Assembly (NCBI RefSeq): GCF_025758695.1
Contig: NZ_JANJQP010000002.1
Span: forward strand, 310,001-374,000
Direction: 5' to 3'
Length of the DNA stretch: 64,000 nucleotides
Source: Oenococcus kitaharae
GTDB lineage: Bacteria; Bacillota; Bacilli; Lactobacillales; Lactobacillaceae
Below are positions 16,225-23,755 of the stretch, piece by piece (position 1 is the first letter of the stretch; each line of letters begins with the position of its first letter). Made by a program: the position numbers and the translations under genes. Below the pieces are notes generated by a model that was given only the letters and a program-made list of their open reading frames with translations, made no database searches and was not told where the DNA came from.

Positions 16225-17585
16225 TAAAAACTCCCTTTTGCCAAGCCGGCTTTGGTTAATTCTGCTCGGAACATGAGCATGCTCGTATATGTTGCGGCTA
16301 CGTAAGCATTTTTCGTTGGCAGGGCTTTAATGCGGTCAATCAGTTTGCCAAAATCCTGTTCGACAATTTGGTCGGGGAAACCGGCCATTTTCAAACGGAC
16401 GCTAAAATCTTGATAACGCTGGCCGCCAACGATAATTTTAGCCAGTTTTGTCTCATGGAGACGTTCGAATTCCGCGTCAAAAATCCAGCTGGTATCAATC
16501 CCATCAGCGTAATTAGCGTTTAGCAGCGTAACGAGGCTGAAGGGCTGGGGATCGCTGATCATCATGTCGATGACGCTGTTAGCACCGACGGGATTTTTAA
16601 TCAGCACAATCGTGACAAGGTGGTCGCCGATGTGCAGCTGTTCTTGACGGCCGAAGATACGTGAGTCTTCATTAAGCGCAGCGAAAATTTGATCAGCGCA
16701 CAACCCGAATTCACGGCCCAAAGCATAAGCAGCCAGCGCGTTATAAATATTGTAGAGACCGCCTAAAGGCAGTGTGAAAGCATGCTGATCAATTTCAAAA
16801 TCAGATTTAGCTGGCGTTAGCGAATCGACTTTGGTGACGGCGTATTTCAGATCGGGCCGTTTGAAACTTTTATCAGGCGTAAAATAGCTGCCCAAATTGG
16901 CGTAAGTCAAATAGTGGTAATGCAGTACCTGATCATCGGTCGGAGCCAAAATGCCGTCCGTGTTCGTTGGTGCGCGGTGGTCGCCAGTCTCGGGACGGTC
17001 GGCGAAACCAAAATAGACAACTGGATTGGGATAGGGTTTGCGTGCAAAAATCGGAGAATCACCGTTGGCAATCACTTCAGCTTTTGGGCTGCTATTGATA
17101 CCATCGGTGATTTTTTCATAAGTTGTATAAATTTCGCCATAGCGATCCATTTGGTCGCGAAAAATATTTGTCAAAACAAAATGACTGGCCTGCAGACTCT
17201 GAGCCGCTGCTTTGACGTTAGCTTCATCGACTTCTAAGACAGCGATTGGCTTTTGTCCCTGCCGATTAGCCTGACGGATTTGAGCAGCGTGGGCCATAAT
17301 TGTGGCGACGATACCTTGAATCATATTGGAACCGGATTTATTTGTAATAATCAAGCGGCCGCTTTGAGACAAGACACGCGCACAAAGGGCAGTTGTCAAC
17401 GTTTTACCATTTGTGCCTGTGATAATCACGGTCTGGATTTTGTTGGCAAATTCTTTTAAAATAGCTGGATCCAGCTGATAAGCGATTTTGCCGGGGAGCG
17501 AGGTACCGCCGCGATGAAGAATTTTATGTAATAGTATGTAGCTTGTCGATCCGGCAAACAAGGCGAATTTGCTTCTAATAGTCAT
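16224..17585 (-). CDS. murT: Lipid II isoglutaminyl synthase, Mur-ligase subunit MurT
   Basis: Mur-ligase-like ATPase of 453 residues forming D-isoglutamine in lipid II with GatD. It has the P-loop TGTNGKT, the segment VLEVDEANV, NIFRDQMDRYGE and a C-terminal MurT domain. In staphylococcal MurT the middle domain holds a Cys4 zinc ribbon with spacing C-x2-C-x18-C-x2-C. Here the equivalent positions, in the same spacing, are Ala214, Asp217, Thr236 and Lys239, so zinc cannot be bound there, although flanking residues (LHYHYLTYANLGSY, FKRPDLKY) remain. I start at 17585 (MTIRSKF). There is no Shine-Dalgarno sequence, but TATAAT ends 6 bases upstream, suggesting a leaderless message divergent from tdk. 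Confidence 0.93.
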   Translation of the reverse strand: MTIRSKFALFAGSTSYILLHKILHRGGTSLPGKIAYQLDPAILKEFANKIQTVIITGTNGKTLTTALCARVLSQSGRLIITNKSGSNMIQGIVATIMAHAAQIRQANRQGQKPIAVLEVDEANVKAAAQSLQASHFVLTNIFRDQMDRYGEIYTTYEKITDGINSSPKAEVIANGDSPIFARKPYPNPVVYFGFADRPETGDHRAPTNTDGILAPTDDQVLHYHYLTYANLGSYFTPDKSFKRPDLKYAVTKVDSLTPAKSDFEIDQHAFTLPLGGLYNIYNALAAYALGREFGLCADQIFAALNEDSRIFGRQEQLHIGDHLVTIVLIKNPVGANSVIDMMISDPQPFSLVTLLNANYADGIDTSWIFDAEFERLHETKLAKIIVGGQRYQDFSVRLKMAGFPDQIVEQDFGKLIDRIKALPTKNAYVAATYTSMLMFRAELTKAGLAKGSF

Positions 17586-17591
17586 AAACAA

Positions 17592-17626
17592 ATTATAGAC
17601 TAGCATAAAAATATCACTGATATAAT
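17592..17626. promoter_or_regulatory. Divergent -10 elements of murT and tdk, both 6-7 nt from their start codons
   Basis: On the minus strand TATAAT spans 17597-17592, six bases before the murT ATG. On the plus strand TGATATAAT (extended -10 TGn plus TATAAT at 17621-17626) ends seven bases before the tdk ATG. With normal initiation 6-8 bases after the -10 box, both transcripts would begin at or next to the A of ATG. Only weak -35 sequences are seen. Confidence 0.55.
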
Positions 17627-17633
17627 TGGAAAC

Positions 17634-18248
17634 ATGACACAGCTATTTTTTGAATATGGTGCTATGGGATCCGGCAAGACAATCGAAATCCTGAAGGTAG
17701 CACATAACTATGAATCACAAGGCAAGAAGGTCCTACTGATGACGCCCGATGTTGACGACCGGGCTGGTGTCGGCATTATTGCCAGCCGTATTGGCTTAAA
17801 ACGCGAAGCGATTGCGATTCATAAAAAAGACAATCTCTTTGACGAAGTAGCTAAGAACACGGAGGCAATTTCTGCTGTTTTGATTGATGAAGCCCAGTTT
17901 TTAAGCGCTGCGCAGGTTGATCAACTGGCAGAAGTTGTTGACGATTTGAATATTCCTGTCATGACTTTCGGCTTGCGTCAGGATGCTTTTAATCATCTCT
18001 TTCCTGGTTCCCAACGGCTTTTTGAAATCGCAGATAAATTAGAAGAGATGAAAACGATTTGTACCTTCTGCGGCAAAAAAGCCATTACACAATTGCGTAT
18101 TGTTAATGGCAAACCACAGTATGCCGGTGACCAAGTTTTCATTGGTGGAGATGAGGCTTACGTGCCTGTCTGCCGCAAGCATTGGCATCATCCTGATAAA
18201 AAGCGCCTTGCAGAGCTATTTCCTCAAAAAGATCAGCCTGCTGACTAA
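17634..18248 (+). CDS. tdk: Thymidine kinase
   Basis: Cytoplasmic salvage enzyme phosphorylating thymidine, 204 residues. It has the P-loop YGAMGSGKT, the DEAQF segment (VLIDEAQFL), a CTFCGKKA half of the zinc-binding lasso and the substrate-binding YVPVCRKHW region. A perfect TATAAT with an upstream TG dinucleotide ends seven bases before the ATG; TGGAAAC between them gives at most a weak ribosome-binding site. It is divergent from murT; downstream is an unrelated membrane protein. Confidence 0.95.
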   Translation: MTQLFFEYGAMGSGKTIEILKVAHNYESQGKKVLLMTPDVDDRAGVGIIASRIGLKREAIAIHKKDNLFDEVAKNTEAISAVLIDEAQFLSAAQVDQLAEVVDDLNIPVMTFGLRQDAFNHLFPGSQRLFEIADKLEEMKTICTFCGKKAITQLRIVNGKPQYAGDQVFIGGDEAYVPVCRKHWHHPDKKRLAELFPQKDQPAD

Positions 18249-18329
18249 AACAGATTGTAGTGGAATTAATTAAATAATGATTTTATATATCTCTTTTTGT
18301 TATAATTTGCAAGCAAAAGGAGTTTTTTT

Positions 18330-18755
18330 ATGAAAAAGAATCCTATTAGCACTTATTTATTGCTGCTACTCTTGCTAGTGTCAACCTTTTTAACACATAG
18401 TGGTCACGGCGACGCGGCGAATTTTTCGACCCGTCATGAAAATTACTGGCAGTTTATTTCCACACCGACTTATCTGCTTCCTTTTTTTCTACTTGTGATT
18501 TTTCTGCTGCTGGCCTTATTTTGGCAAATTAAGCAGGCAGGTAAAGTTGTCATGATGATGGTCGGCCTAGCGTTAGTTGTCCATCTCGCGATCTTATTGT
18601 CGGCGATTAGCCCCTTTTTTCCAGCGTTGCTGCAAGGCAGATTCGCATCAGCCGCCGGCATCTTTTTCACTTATACCTGGGGACTATTGATTGACCTGCT
18701 GCTGGCTGTGATTTTGCTGGTCATGCTAGTTCGTAAAAATATCGTCAAAGATTAA
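18330..18755 (+). CDS. Small membrane protein of unknown function
   Basis: I do not recognise this 141-residue protein. It has four clear hydrophobic segments (about residues 7-22, 48-68, 75-94 and 108-135). A short extracytoplasmic stretch after the first helix contains HSGHGDAANF and several polar residues. The start follows AAAAGGAG, and a TATAAT at 18301-18306 gives a normal-length leader. It ends at a bidirectional terminator shared with bioY. It is not in an operon with tdk by any visible coupling. Confidence 0.75.
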   Translation: MKKNPISTYLLLLLLLVSTFLTHSGHGDAANFSTRHENYWQFISTPTYLLPFFLLVIFLLLALFWQIKQAGKVVMMMVGLALVVHLAILLSAISPFFPALLQGRFASAAGIFFTYTWGLLIDLLLAVILLVMLVRKNIVKD

Positions 18756-18782
18756 AAAAACAGGCTCAAGGCCTGTTTTTTA
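18756..18782. terminator. Bidirectional terminator between the membrane protein and bioY
   Basis: AAAAACAGGC (18756-18765) and GCCTGTTTTT (18771-18780) with a 5-base loop; A-run on one side and T-run on the other serve both converging transcripts. Confidence 0.85.
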
Positions 18783-19334
18783 TTATTTATTAATCGGATT
18801 TAATTTCGGTAGATAACGCCAAGACAGCATTGTGATACCGCAGATGATTGTAATTTTGATCAATCCCGGCACTAGAAAAGGCAGAATGCCGTTTTCTATG
18901 GCAGCCGGCAGTGTCATTGGCGCGGCAAACATGAGCCAGACAGCTCCGATAATTAACTGAATCGTGGCTGCTGACAGATTGGCAATACCTAATTGCCAAC
19001 TATTATGATCACGATTGATCAAACGAACCAGCAGGATGTAGACTAAAAATCCCCAGATATAACCGCCAGTCGGTCCCAATAGAACACTCAGGCCGGCGTG
19101 GGCGTTAGCGAAGACGGGAAGTCCTAACCAGCCCATCAGGATATAGATTGACAAGGACTCAATCCCGACAGTCAAGCCGAAGATACTGGCAATTAGGCCA
19201 ACAGCCAAGGTCTGGCCTGTAATCGGGACCCAGATTAATGGGATTGTGATTTGCGAACTGAATCCTAGGAAAATAGCTAATAAGAAAGCCAGTCCGATCT
19301 TTTTTAAATTGTTTTGAATGGTGAATTTATCCAT
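18783..19334 (-). CDS. bioY: Biotin transporter substrate-binding component BioY
   Basis: S-component of an ECF-type biotin uptake system, 183 residues with about six helices. BioY features visible are TIPLIWVPITGQTLAVGL near the N-terminus and LLGPTGGYIWGF in the middle. No energising EcfAAT genes are nearby, so it probably uses the shared cellular module. It overlaps the birA 3' end by 8 bases and is co-transcribed with it, a neat pairing of biotin import with the biotin sensor. The bacterium seems to depend on external biotin for the AccB encoded in the lipid operon. Confidence 0.93.
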   Translation of the reverse strand: MDKFTIQNNLKKIGLAFLLAIFLGFSSQITIPLIWVPITGQTLAVGLIASIFGLTVGIESLSIYILMGWLGLPVFANAHAGLSVLLGPTGGYIWGFLVYILLVRLINRDHNSWQLGIANLSAATIQLIIGAVWLMFAAPMTLPAAIENGILPFLVPGLIKITIICGITMLSWRYLPKLNPINK

Positions 19335-20316
19335 GATATAACCTTTCTTTTAAATTTACTTTTGTAATTTCGCCAGCCGTAAAATGCCGTTGTTGGCCCT
19401 TGCTGTCTTCTAGTACCAGCTCAGCGGCGTCATCGATTTGCCGGACAGTACCACTGATTTTTTGATGATTCAATTCCAGTACAACCTGATGATGCAGGAT
19501 ATAGGAATGCTGTCGGTATTCGCCTAGGAAATTAGTGCTTTTATATGATGCATATAGTCCGAAAAACTGATTGATCAAGGCAGCGATTAAAACATTTCGC
19601 TGTTGGCCGTCATCTTGGCCCAGGCTGCCGGCCTTGTTTTGTAAGGAAACAGGCATGGGGCTCTGCGGTTCGGCTACGTTAATCCCAATCCCGACAAGCA
19701 GAGCACTAATTTGGCCGCTTTCCAAGTCCGTCATTGCTTCAGACAAAATCCCGCCGCATTTTCTATCCTGAAATAGGAGATCGTTGACCCACTTGTACTG
19801 GATTTGAATACCAAAAACTTCTTTAATAGCACGCCCGCAAGCAACGGCAGAAGCGGTCGTTAACAGGCCGGGTATCACGGTCTCACCTTGTTTCAGCGGC
19901 AAAGCAAAAGTCATATAAATCCCGCTGTTGGCCGGTGAAAAAAAGTTGCGGTCACGACGGCCATGACCGTTGCTTTGCTCGTTTGCAATGATAACTGCTG
20001 GCTTTTTTAAGCCCTCAGCCAGCATTTTTTTGGCTAGTGTATTAGTCGAATCGACGTTTTCAAATAGATGCAGCGCGACGCCGGCAGGTATTGTCAGAAG
20101 ACTACGGATAATCTTTTCGTCTAAACGGTCATTCGCTGATAATTTGTATCCTAAGCCATGTCTGCTGTCGATGAGATAACCCTGATTTTTTAACGTATTA
20201 AACGCCTTCCAAATCGCCGTTCGGCTGATAGCTAATTGAGTTGCCAGTTCATTTCCTGAACGCCATTCTCCTGGATGCCGGCTGAGAAATGCGAGCAGGG
20301 TCTCACTTGTTGACAA
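19327..20316 (-). CDS. birA: Bifunctional biotin--protein ligase / biotin operon repressor
   Basis: 329-residue BirA of the regulatory type. The N-terminal winged helix (residues ~1-60, ISRTAIWKAFNTLKNQGY) is followed by the ligase domain with the biotinoyl-AMP loop NGHGRRDRNFF (the usual GRGRRG with a His) and KWVNDLLFQDRKCGGIL, and a C-terminal SH3-like domain. It biotinylates AccB and, loaded with biotinoyl-AMP, should repress its own operon. The start is a TTG at 20316, supported by GGGGGTGAT about 6 bases upstream; no ATG fits. An operator-like dyad overlaps its promoter. Confidence 0.93.
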   Translation of the reverse strand: MSTSETLLAFLSRHPGEWRSGNELATQLAISRTAIWKAFNTLKNQGYLIDSRHGLGYKLSANDRLDEKIIRSLLTIPAGVALHLFENVDSTNTLAKKMLAEGLKKPAVIIANEQSNGHGRRDRNFFSPANSGIYMTFALPLKQGETVIPGLLTTASAVACGRAIKEVFGIQIQYKWVNDLLFQDRKCGGILSEAMTDLESGQISALLVGIGINVAEPQSPMPVSLQNKAGSLGQDDGQQRNVLIAALINQFFGLYASYKSTNFLGEYRQHSYILHHQVVLELNHQKISGTVRQIDDAAELVLEDSKGQQRHFTAGEITKVNLKERLYHG

Positions 20317-20332
20317 TAAAAATCACCCCCAT

Positions 20333-20371
20333 TTGTTAACCAATTGTCAGGTATAAGTTGACCATTGTCAA
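20333..20371 (-). promoter_or_regulatory. birA-bioY promoter overlapped by a BirA-like operator
   Basis: On the minus strand a -35 box TTGACA (20371-20366) stands 17 bases from GACAAT (20348-20343). A BirA-type dyad overlaps it: a perfect half-site GGTTAACAA (20341-20333) and, 14 bases away, an imperfect partner TGGTCAACT (20364-20356; 6 of 9). This geometry would give biotin-dependent autorepression. Confidence 0.6.
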
Positions 20372-20502
20372 GAACTTTTTATTTGATGTTCGAATTACTT
20401 TTATTTGTTTTTAATAGGAAAATTAATTTGTAATTTTTTCTTTTGTATGCCTTTATTTGGGCATAAATGATATTTTTATGCGTTTTTGGAAGTGCTTGAG
20501 GT

Positions 20503-20531
20503 TTGACAATACGCAGAGCTGTTGCTAAGAT
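20503..20531 (+). promoter_or_regulatory. Promoter of the fatty acid biosynthesis operon
   Basis: TTGACA (20503-20508), 17 bases, TAAGAT (20526-20531). Downstream, between the expected start of transcription and the first gene, TTTGA occurs three times (20547, 20554, 20565), resembling half-sites of FabT operators, but no clean palindrome is seen. Confidence 0.6.
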
Positions 20532-20582
20532 ACAAAGCACAAACACTTTGATGTTTGAAATAAATTTGAAGGAGGTTGACTG

Positions 20583-21047
20583 TTGTTATTAAATGCTCGA
20601 CAAATCGCTGATTTGATTCCTAACCGATATCCGATCGCCTGGATTGACGGCGTTACGAAATTTACACCGGACGAATCAATCACGGCCGTCAAAAATATCA
20701 CGGTCAATGAACATTTCATGCAAGGGCGGCAAGACATCACAGCCGTTCCGAATATTTTGATTATCGAGATGCTGGCTCAAGCGGCTTCCATATTAATTCT
20801 GAAGTCCCCGAAGTTTGCGCATAAGACTGCCTACTTAGGCGGCATTCACTCAGCACGATTTGTGCGCTCGCTGCTTCCAGGTGAACAGGTCGAACTCAGT
20901 ATTGAATTGACCAAAGTGCGTGAAAACATGGGTGTCGTCGACTGTACGGCATTGGTGGGCACAGAACAAATTGCGAGTGCACAGCTTTTGTTCGTTGTTT
21001 CACCCGAGGAGACAGCTTCACCGGAAAAGGACGAACTTGTTCATTAA
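20583..21047 (+). CDS. FabZ-like protein lacking the catalytic histidine
   Basis: Hot-dog-fold protein of 154 residues, first gene of the fatty acid operon and clearly related to the complete FabZ encoded at 27188. Compared with that FabZ, HRYP becomes NRYP, and the active-site block [11 protein letters not shown] is replaced by GRQDITAVPN, one residue shorter. The catalytic His is Arg49, while the active-site Glu is kept as Glu62 in LIIEMLAQA. A dehydratase activity is therefore doubtful; a structural or regulatory partner of FabZ is an alternative (inference). The start is a TTG, 7 bases after AAGGAGG. The C-terminus is extended and acidic. Confidence 0.85.
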   Translation: MLLNARQIADLIPNRYPIAWIDGVTKFTPDESITAVKNITVNEHFMQGRQDITAVPNILIIEMLAQAASILILKSPKFAHKTAYLGGIHSARFVRSLLPGEQVELSIELTKVRENMGVVDCTALVGTEQIASAQLLFVVSPEETASPEKDELVH

Positions 21048-21067
21048 AAAAACGCGGGTGACAGCGT

Positions 21068-21538
21068 ATGACTGATCAAAAAATTAAAAAGATCAGCGGC
21101 CTGCTGATCGAAGTTTATAACGATATCCTGCAAGTTGAAGAAAAATATCTTCGTACGAGTCGTTTTAAAGATATTACAGTCAAAGAAGTGCACACGATTG
21201 ACGCGATTACGATGTATGACCACAAGACCACGACCGCTGTGGCTCGTAAATTGCAGCTTTCTCCAGGAACTGTGACGGCTTCGATCGACAAACTCGTAAA
21301 AAAGGGCTACGTTGTACGGCTGCAATCTGCTGATGACCAGCGTGTCATTCGCTTAGGCCTTACAAGACGCGGCCGGCTCATCTATCGTGCACATGAATCT
21401 TTCCATCGCCAAATGACCGAAACTTTCTTAGGCGGAATGGATAGCAGCCAAGTCGATTTGATCGAACGTGCCATGCTTAATTTACGGTCCTTCTTAGAAA
21501 TCACGACTGAGAAAGGCAATAGCGATGAAGACAGTTAA
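21068..21538 (+). CDS. fabT: MarR-family repressor of fatty acid synthesis FabT
   Basis: Winged-helix regulator of 156 residues at the position fabT occupies in streptococcal, lactococcal and enterococcal fab operons (just before fabH). The DNA-binding part shows VARKLQLSPGTVTASIDKLV followed by the wing around SADDQRVIRLGLTRRGR. In those bacteria FabT binds long-chain acyl-ACP and represses the cluster; the same is expected here. It overlaps the fabH start by 14 bases. Confidence 0.92.
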   Translation: MTDQKIKKISGLLIEVYNDILQVEEKYLRTSRFKDITVKEVHTIDAITMYDHKTTTAVARKLQLSPGTVTASIDKLVKKGYVVRLQSADDQRVIRLGLTRRGRLIYRAHESFHRQMTETFLGGMDSSQVDLIERAMLNLRSFLEITTEKGNSDEDS

Positions 21539-22496
21539 GATGATTGCCACGGCCAGCCAAGTGCCTAAAAAGGTTGTCAGCAATGACGATCTGGCAGCCA
21601 TGATGGATACATCAGATGACTGGATTAAGAGCCGCACCGGTATCTCTAATCGCCATATTGCGGTCACTGAGACAACCTCGTCTCTGGCGGCTGGCGTTCT
21701 AAAACAACTGATTCAAGACAGCGGTATCCATCCCGAACAAATTTCGTATGTGATTGTGGCAACGATGAGTCCTGACCGTCTAGCGCCTTCAACGGCAGCT
21801 ACGATCTCGGCTGCGATGGGACTTACTAATGCATTTGCATTTGATGTTAACGTTGCCTGCTCGGGATTTGTTTACGCCTTGCAGCTAGCCCAGGGGCTGG
21901 TGAATAGCTTGTCAGCAGGTTATGGCGTCGTCATTGGTTCGGAAGTGTTGTCCAAACTAGTCGATTGGCAGGATCGAAGTACTGCCGTGCTGTTTGGTGA
22001 CGGTGCGGCTGGTGTCTTGTTAGAAACAACTCAGGAAGCAAACCGTATATTGGCAACTGATTTGCGCACTTATGGTGAACAGGCCGAATCGTTGACAGTC
22101 GGCAGCTATGAAACTTCTAAAGTTTGGCAGCAGCCGCAGACAGGCAGTCCTTATTTTCAAATGGACGGTAAAGCGGTATATTCATTTGCCACGCGACAGG
22201 TGCCAGCGTCTATTCGACGGGCTTTTGACCAAATTGAACAGACGCCGGATGACTCGGATTACTTTCTCATGCACCAGGCTAATCAGCGAATCATGAATAA
22301 GGCAGCGCAGATTTTAGGGCAGCCTAATGAGCGTTTTCTTAGCAACGTTAGCGAGTTCGGCAACACGTCTTCAGCAAGTATCCCCCTGCTATTGGATCAG
22401 TTTATCCGCCAGGGTGTGATTCAGCGAGGCCAGTTATTAACACTCAGCGGCTTTGGTGCTGGTTTGAGTGTTGGCACGATTATTTATCATTTTTAA
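21525..22496 (+). CDS. fabH: 3-oxoacyl-ACP synthase III
   Basis: KAS III of 323 residues that condenses acetyl-CoA or a branched starter with malonyl-ACP to begin fatty acid chains. The catalytic triad is visible: Cys in NVACSGFVYAL, His in FLMHQANQRI and Asn in EFGNTSSASIP. The ATG at 21525 lies inside the fabT 3' end, after GCAATAGCG, consistent with coupling. AcpP follows after 42 bases. Confidence 0.95.
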   Translation: MKTVKMIATASQVPKKVVSNDDLAAMMDTSDDWIKSRTGISNRHIAVTETTSSLAAGVLKQLIQDSGIHPEQISYVIVATMSPDRLAPSTAATISAAMGLTNAFAFDVNVACSGFVYALQLAQGLVNSLSAGYGVVIGSEVLSKLVDWQDRSTAVLFGDGAAGVLLETTQEANRILATDLRTYGEQAESLTVGSYETSKVWQQPQTGSPYFQMDGKAVYSFATRQVPASIRRAFDQIEQTPDDSDYFLMHQANQRIMNKAAQILGQPNERFLSNVSEFGNTSSASIPLLLDQFIRQGVIQRGQLLTLSGFGAGLSVGTIIYHF

Positions 22497-22538
22497 ACAT
22501 CAATCAACTACTATTAAAAATTTTGGAGAAACAAACAC

Positions 22539-22790
22539 ATGACTAAAGAAGAATTATTCAACAAAGTAAAAGACATTATCGCCGATCAGACTGGTGAAGA
22601 TGCAGACAAAATTGAAATGACGACCGACATTAAAAACGATTTGGATGCCGACAGTTTGGATGTTTTTGAAGTAATGAACGAGATCGAAGACCAATTGGAT
22701 GTCAAGATCGAAGTTGAAGAAGGTTTGAATACGGTTGGCGACTTGGTCGATTTTGTCTCAAAGCAATTGGTTGCAAAAAAGGGAGAATAA
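22539..22790 (+). CDS. acpP: Acyl carrier protein
   Basis: Acidic helical protein of 83 residues carrying growing acyl chains on a phosphopantetheine arm. The attachment serine lies in the classic DADSLDVFEVMNEIED. A TTGGAG sequence precedes the ATG. fabK follows 5 bases after its stop. Confidence 0.95.
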   Translation: MTKEELFNKVKDIIADQTGEDADKIEMTTDIKNDLDADSLDVFEVMNEIEDQLDVKIEVEEGLNTVGDLVDFVSKQLVAKKGE

Positions 22791-22795
22791 ATCCG

Positions 22796-23755
22796 ATGGA
22801 ATTATTAAGTCCGTTTTTCAAATCACTCGGTTTACGTTATCCGATTTTTCAGGGCGGCATGGCTTGGGTGGCAGATGGGAAACTGGCAGCTGCTGTTTCT
22901 AACGCCGGCGGCATGGGAATTATTGGTTCCGGTCATGCACCGGCTGATGTCGTCCAAAGTGAAATTGAGATTGCTAAATCTTTAACCAAGCGTCCTTTTG
23001 GTATTAATGTGATGCTGCTTTCTCCACATGTTAAGGAAGTCATTAAAGTCATTTTGGCAGAAAAAGATTCAATTGCTTTGGTAACGACTGGTGCTGGCAA
23101 TCCTTCTGAATATTTAGCTGCTTTTCAACAAGCTGGTATTCGGGTGATCCCTGTTGTGCCTTCAACTGGCATGGCTCGGATTATGGCACGTGAAGGTGTT
23201 GATGCTGTAATTGCTGAAGGTATGGAATCCGGTGGGCATATCGGCCGAATGACGACCATGGCTCTGGTACCGCAGGTTGTTGATGCAGTTGATATTCCTG
23301 TGATCGCTGCGGGCGGTATTGGCGACGGCCGTGGTTTGGCAGCTTCCATGATGCTGGGTGCCCAAGGCGTCCAGATGGGCACGCGTTTTCTCGTAGCCGA
23401 AGAATGTCACATTCATCCTCTTTATAAAGAGGCTGTTTTAAAAGCTAAAGACATTGACACACTCGTGACTGGTAAATATATCGGTCATCCGGCGCGCGTG
23501 CTGAAAAATAAAATGGCTGTGCGCTTTATCCGTGATGAAAAGATCGAAGCACAAAAAAACGATCCTGATTATGCGGCAGTTGAGGAACTCGGTAACGGTA
23601 GCCTAAGGCGCGCCGTACAGACCGGCGATCCGGAACAAGGATCTTACATGGCTGGTGAAATTTCTGGATTGGTAAATAAAATACAACCGGTTGCTGAAAT
23701 TTTGCAGGAAGTTACTGACCAGGCAGCGGCACTGCTCGGAGGGCAAGAAAATTAA
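22796..23755 (+). CDS. fabK: Enoyl-ACP reductase II (FMN-dependent)
   Basis: TIM-barrel flavoprotein of 319 residues of the FabK/nitronate-monooxygenase family, performing the last reduction of each elongation cycle. Visible are PIFQGGMAWVAD at the N-terminus, GTGAGNP-type and EGMESGGHIGRMTTMALVP, and AAGGIGDGRGLAASMMLGA. FabK replaces FabI, as in streptococci, and implies intrinsic resistance to triclosan-type FabI inhibitors (known for FabK). Its stop overlaps the apparent AUU start of fabD. Confidence 0.94.
   Translation: MELLSPFFKSLGLRYPIFQGGMAWVADGKLAAAVSNAGGMGIIGSGHAPADVVQSEIEIAKSLTKRPFGINVMLLSPHVKEVIKVILAEKDSIALVTTGAGNPSEYLAAFQQAGIRVIPVVPSTGMARIMAREGVDAVIAEGMESGGHIGRMTTMALVPQVVDAVDIPVIAAGGIGDGRGLAASMMLGAQGVQMGTRFLVAEECHIHPLYKEAVLKAKDIDTLVTGKYIGHPARVLKNKMAVRFIRDEKIEAQKNDPDYAAVEELGNGSLRRAVQTGDPEQGSYMAGEISGLVNKIQPVAEILQEVTDQAAALLGGQEN

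Noticed and set aside
20388-20399. GATGTTCGAATT, also found before cysS, as a possible tRNA TpsiC arm
   Set aside because: It lacks the paired GG/CC flanks and there is no acceptor stem or anticodon arm near either copy; no tRNA gene is present.
23691-23750. TTG at 23691 as the start of fabD
   Set aside because: It would add 20 residues encoded inside the conserved end of fabK, has no Shine-Dalgarno sequence and does not match the FabD N-terminus.
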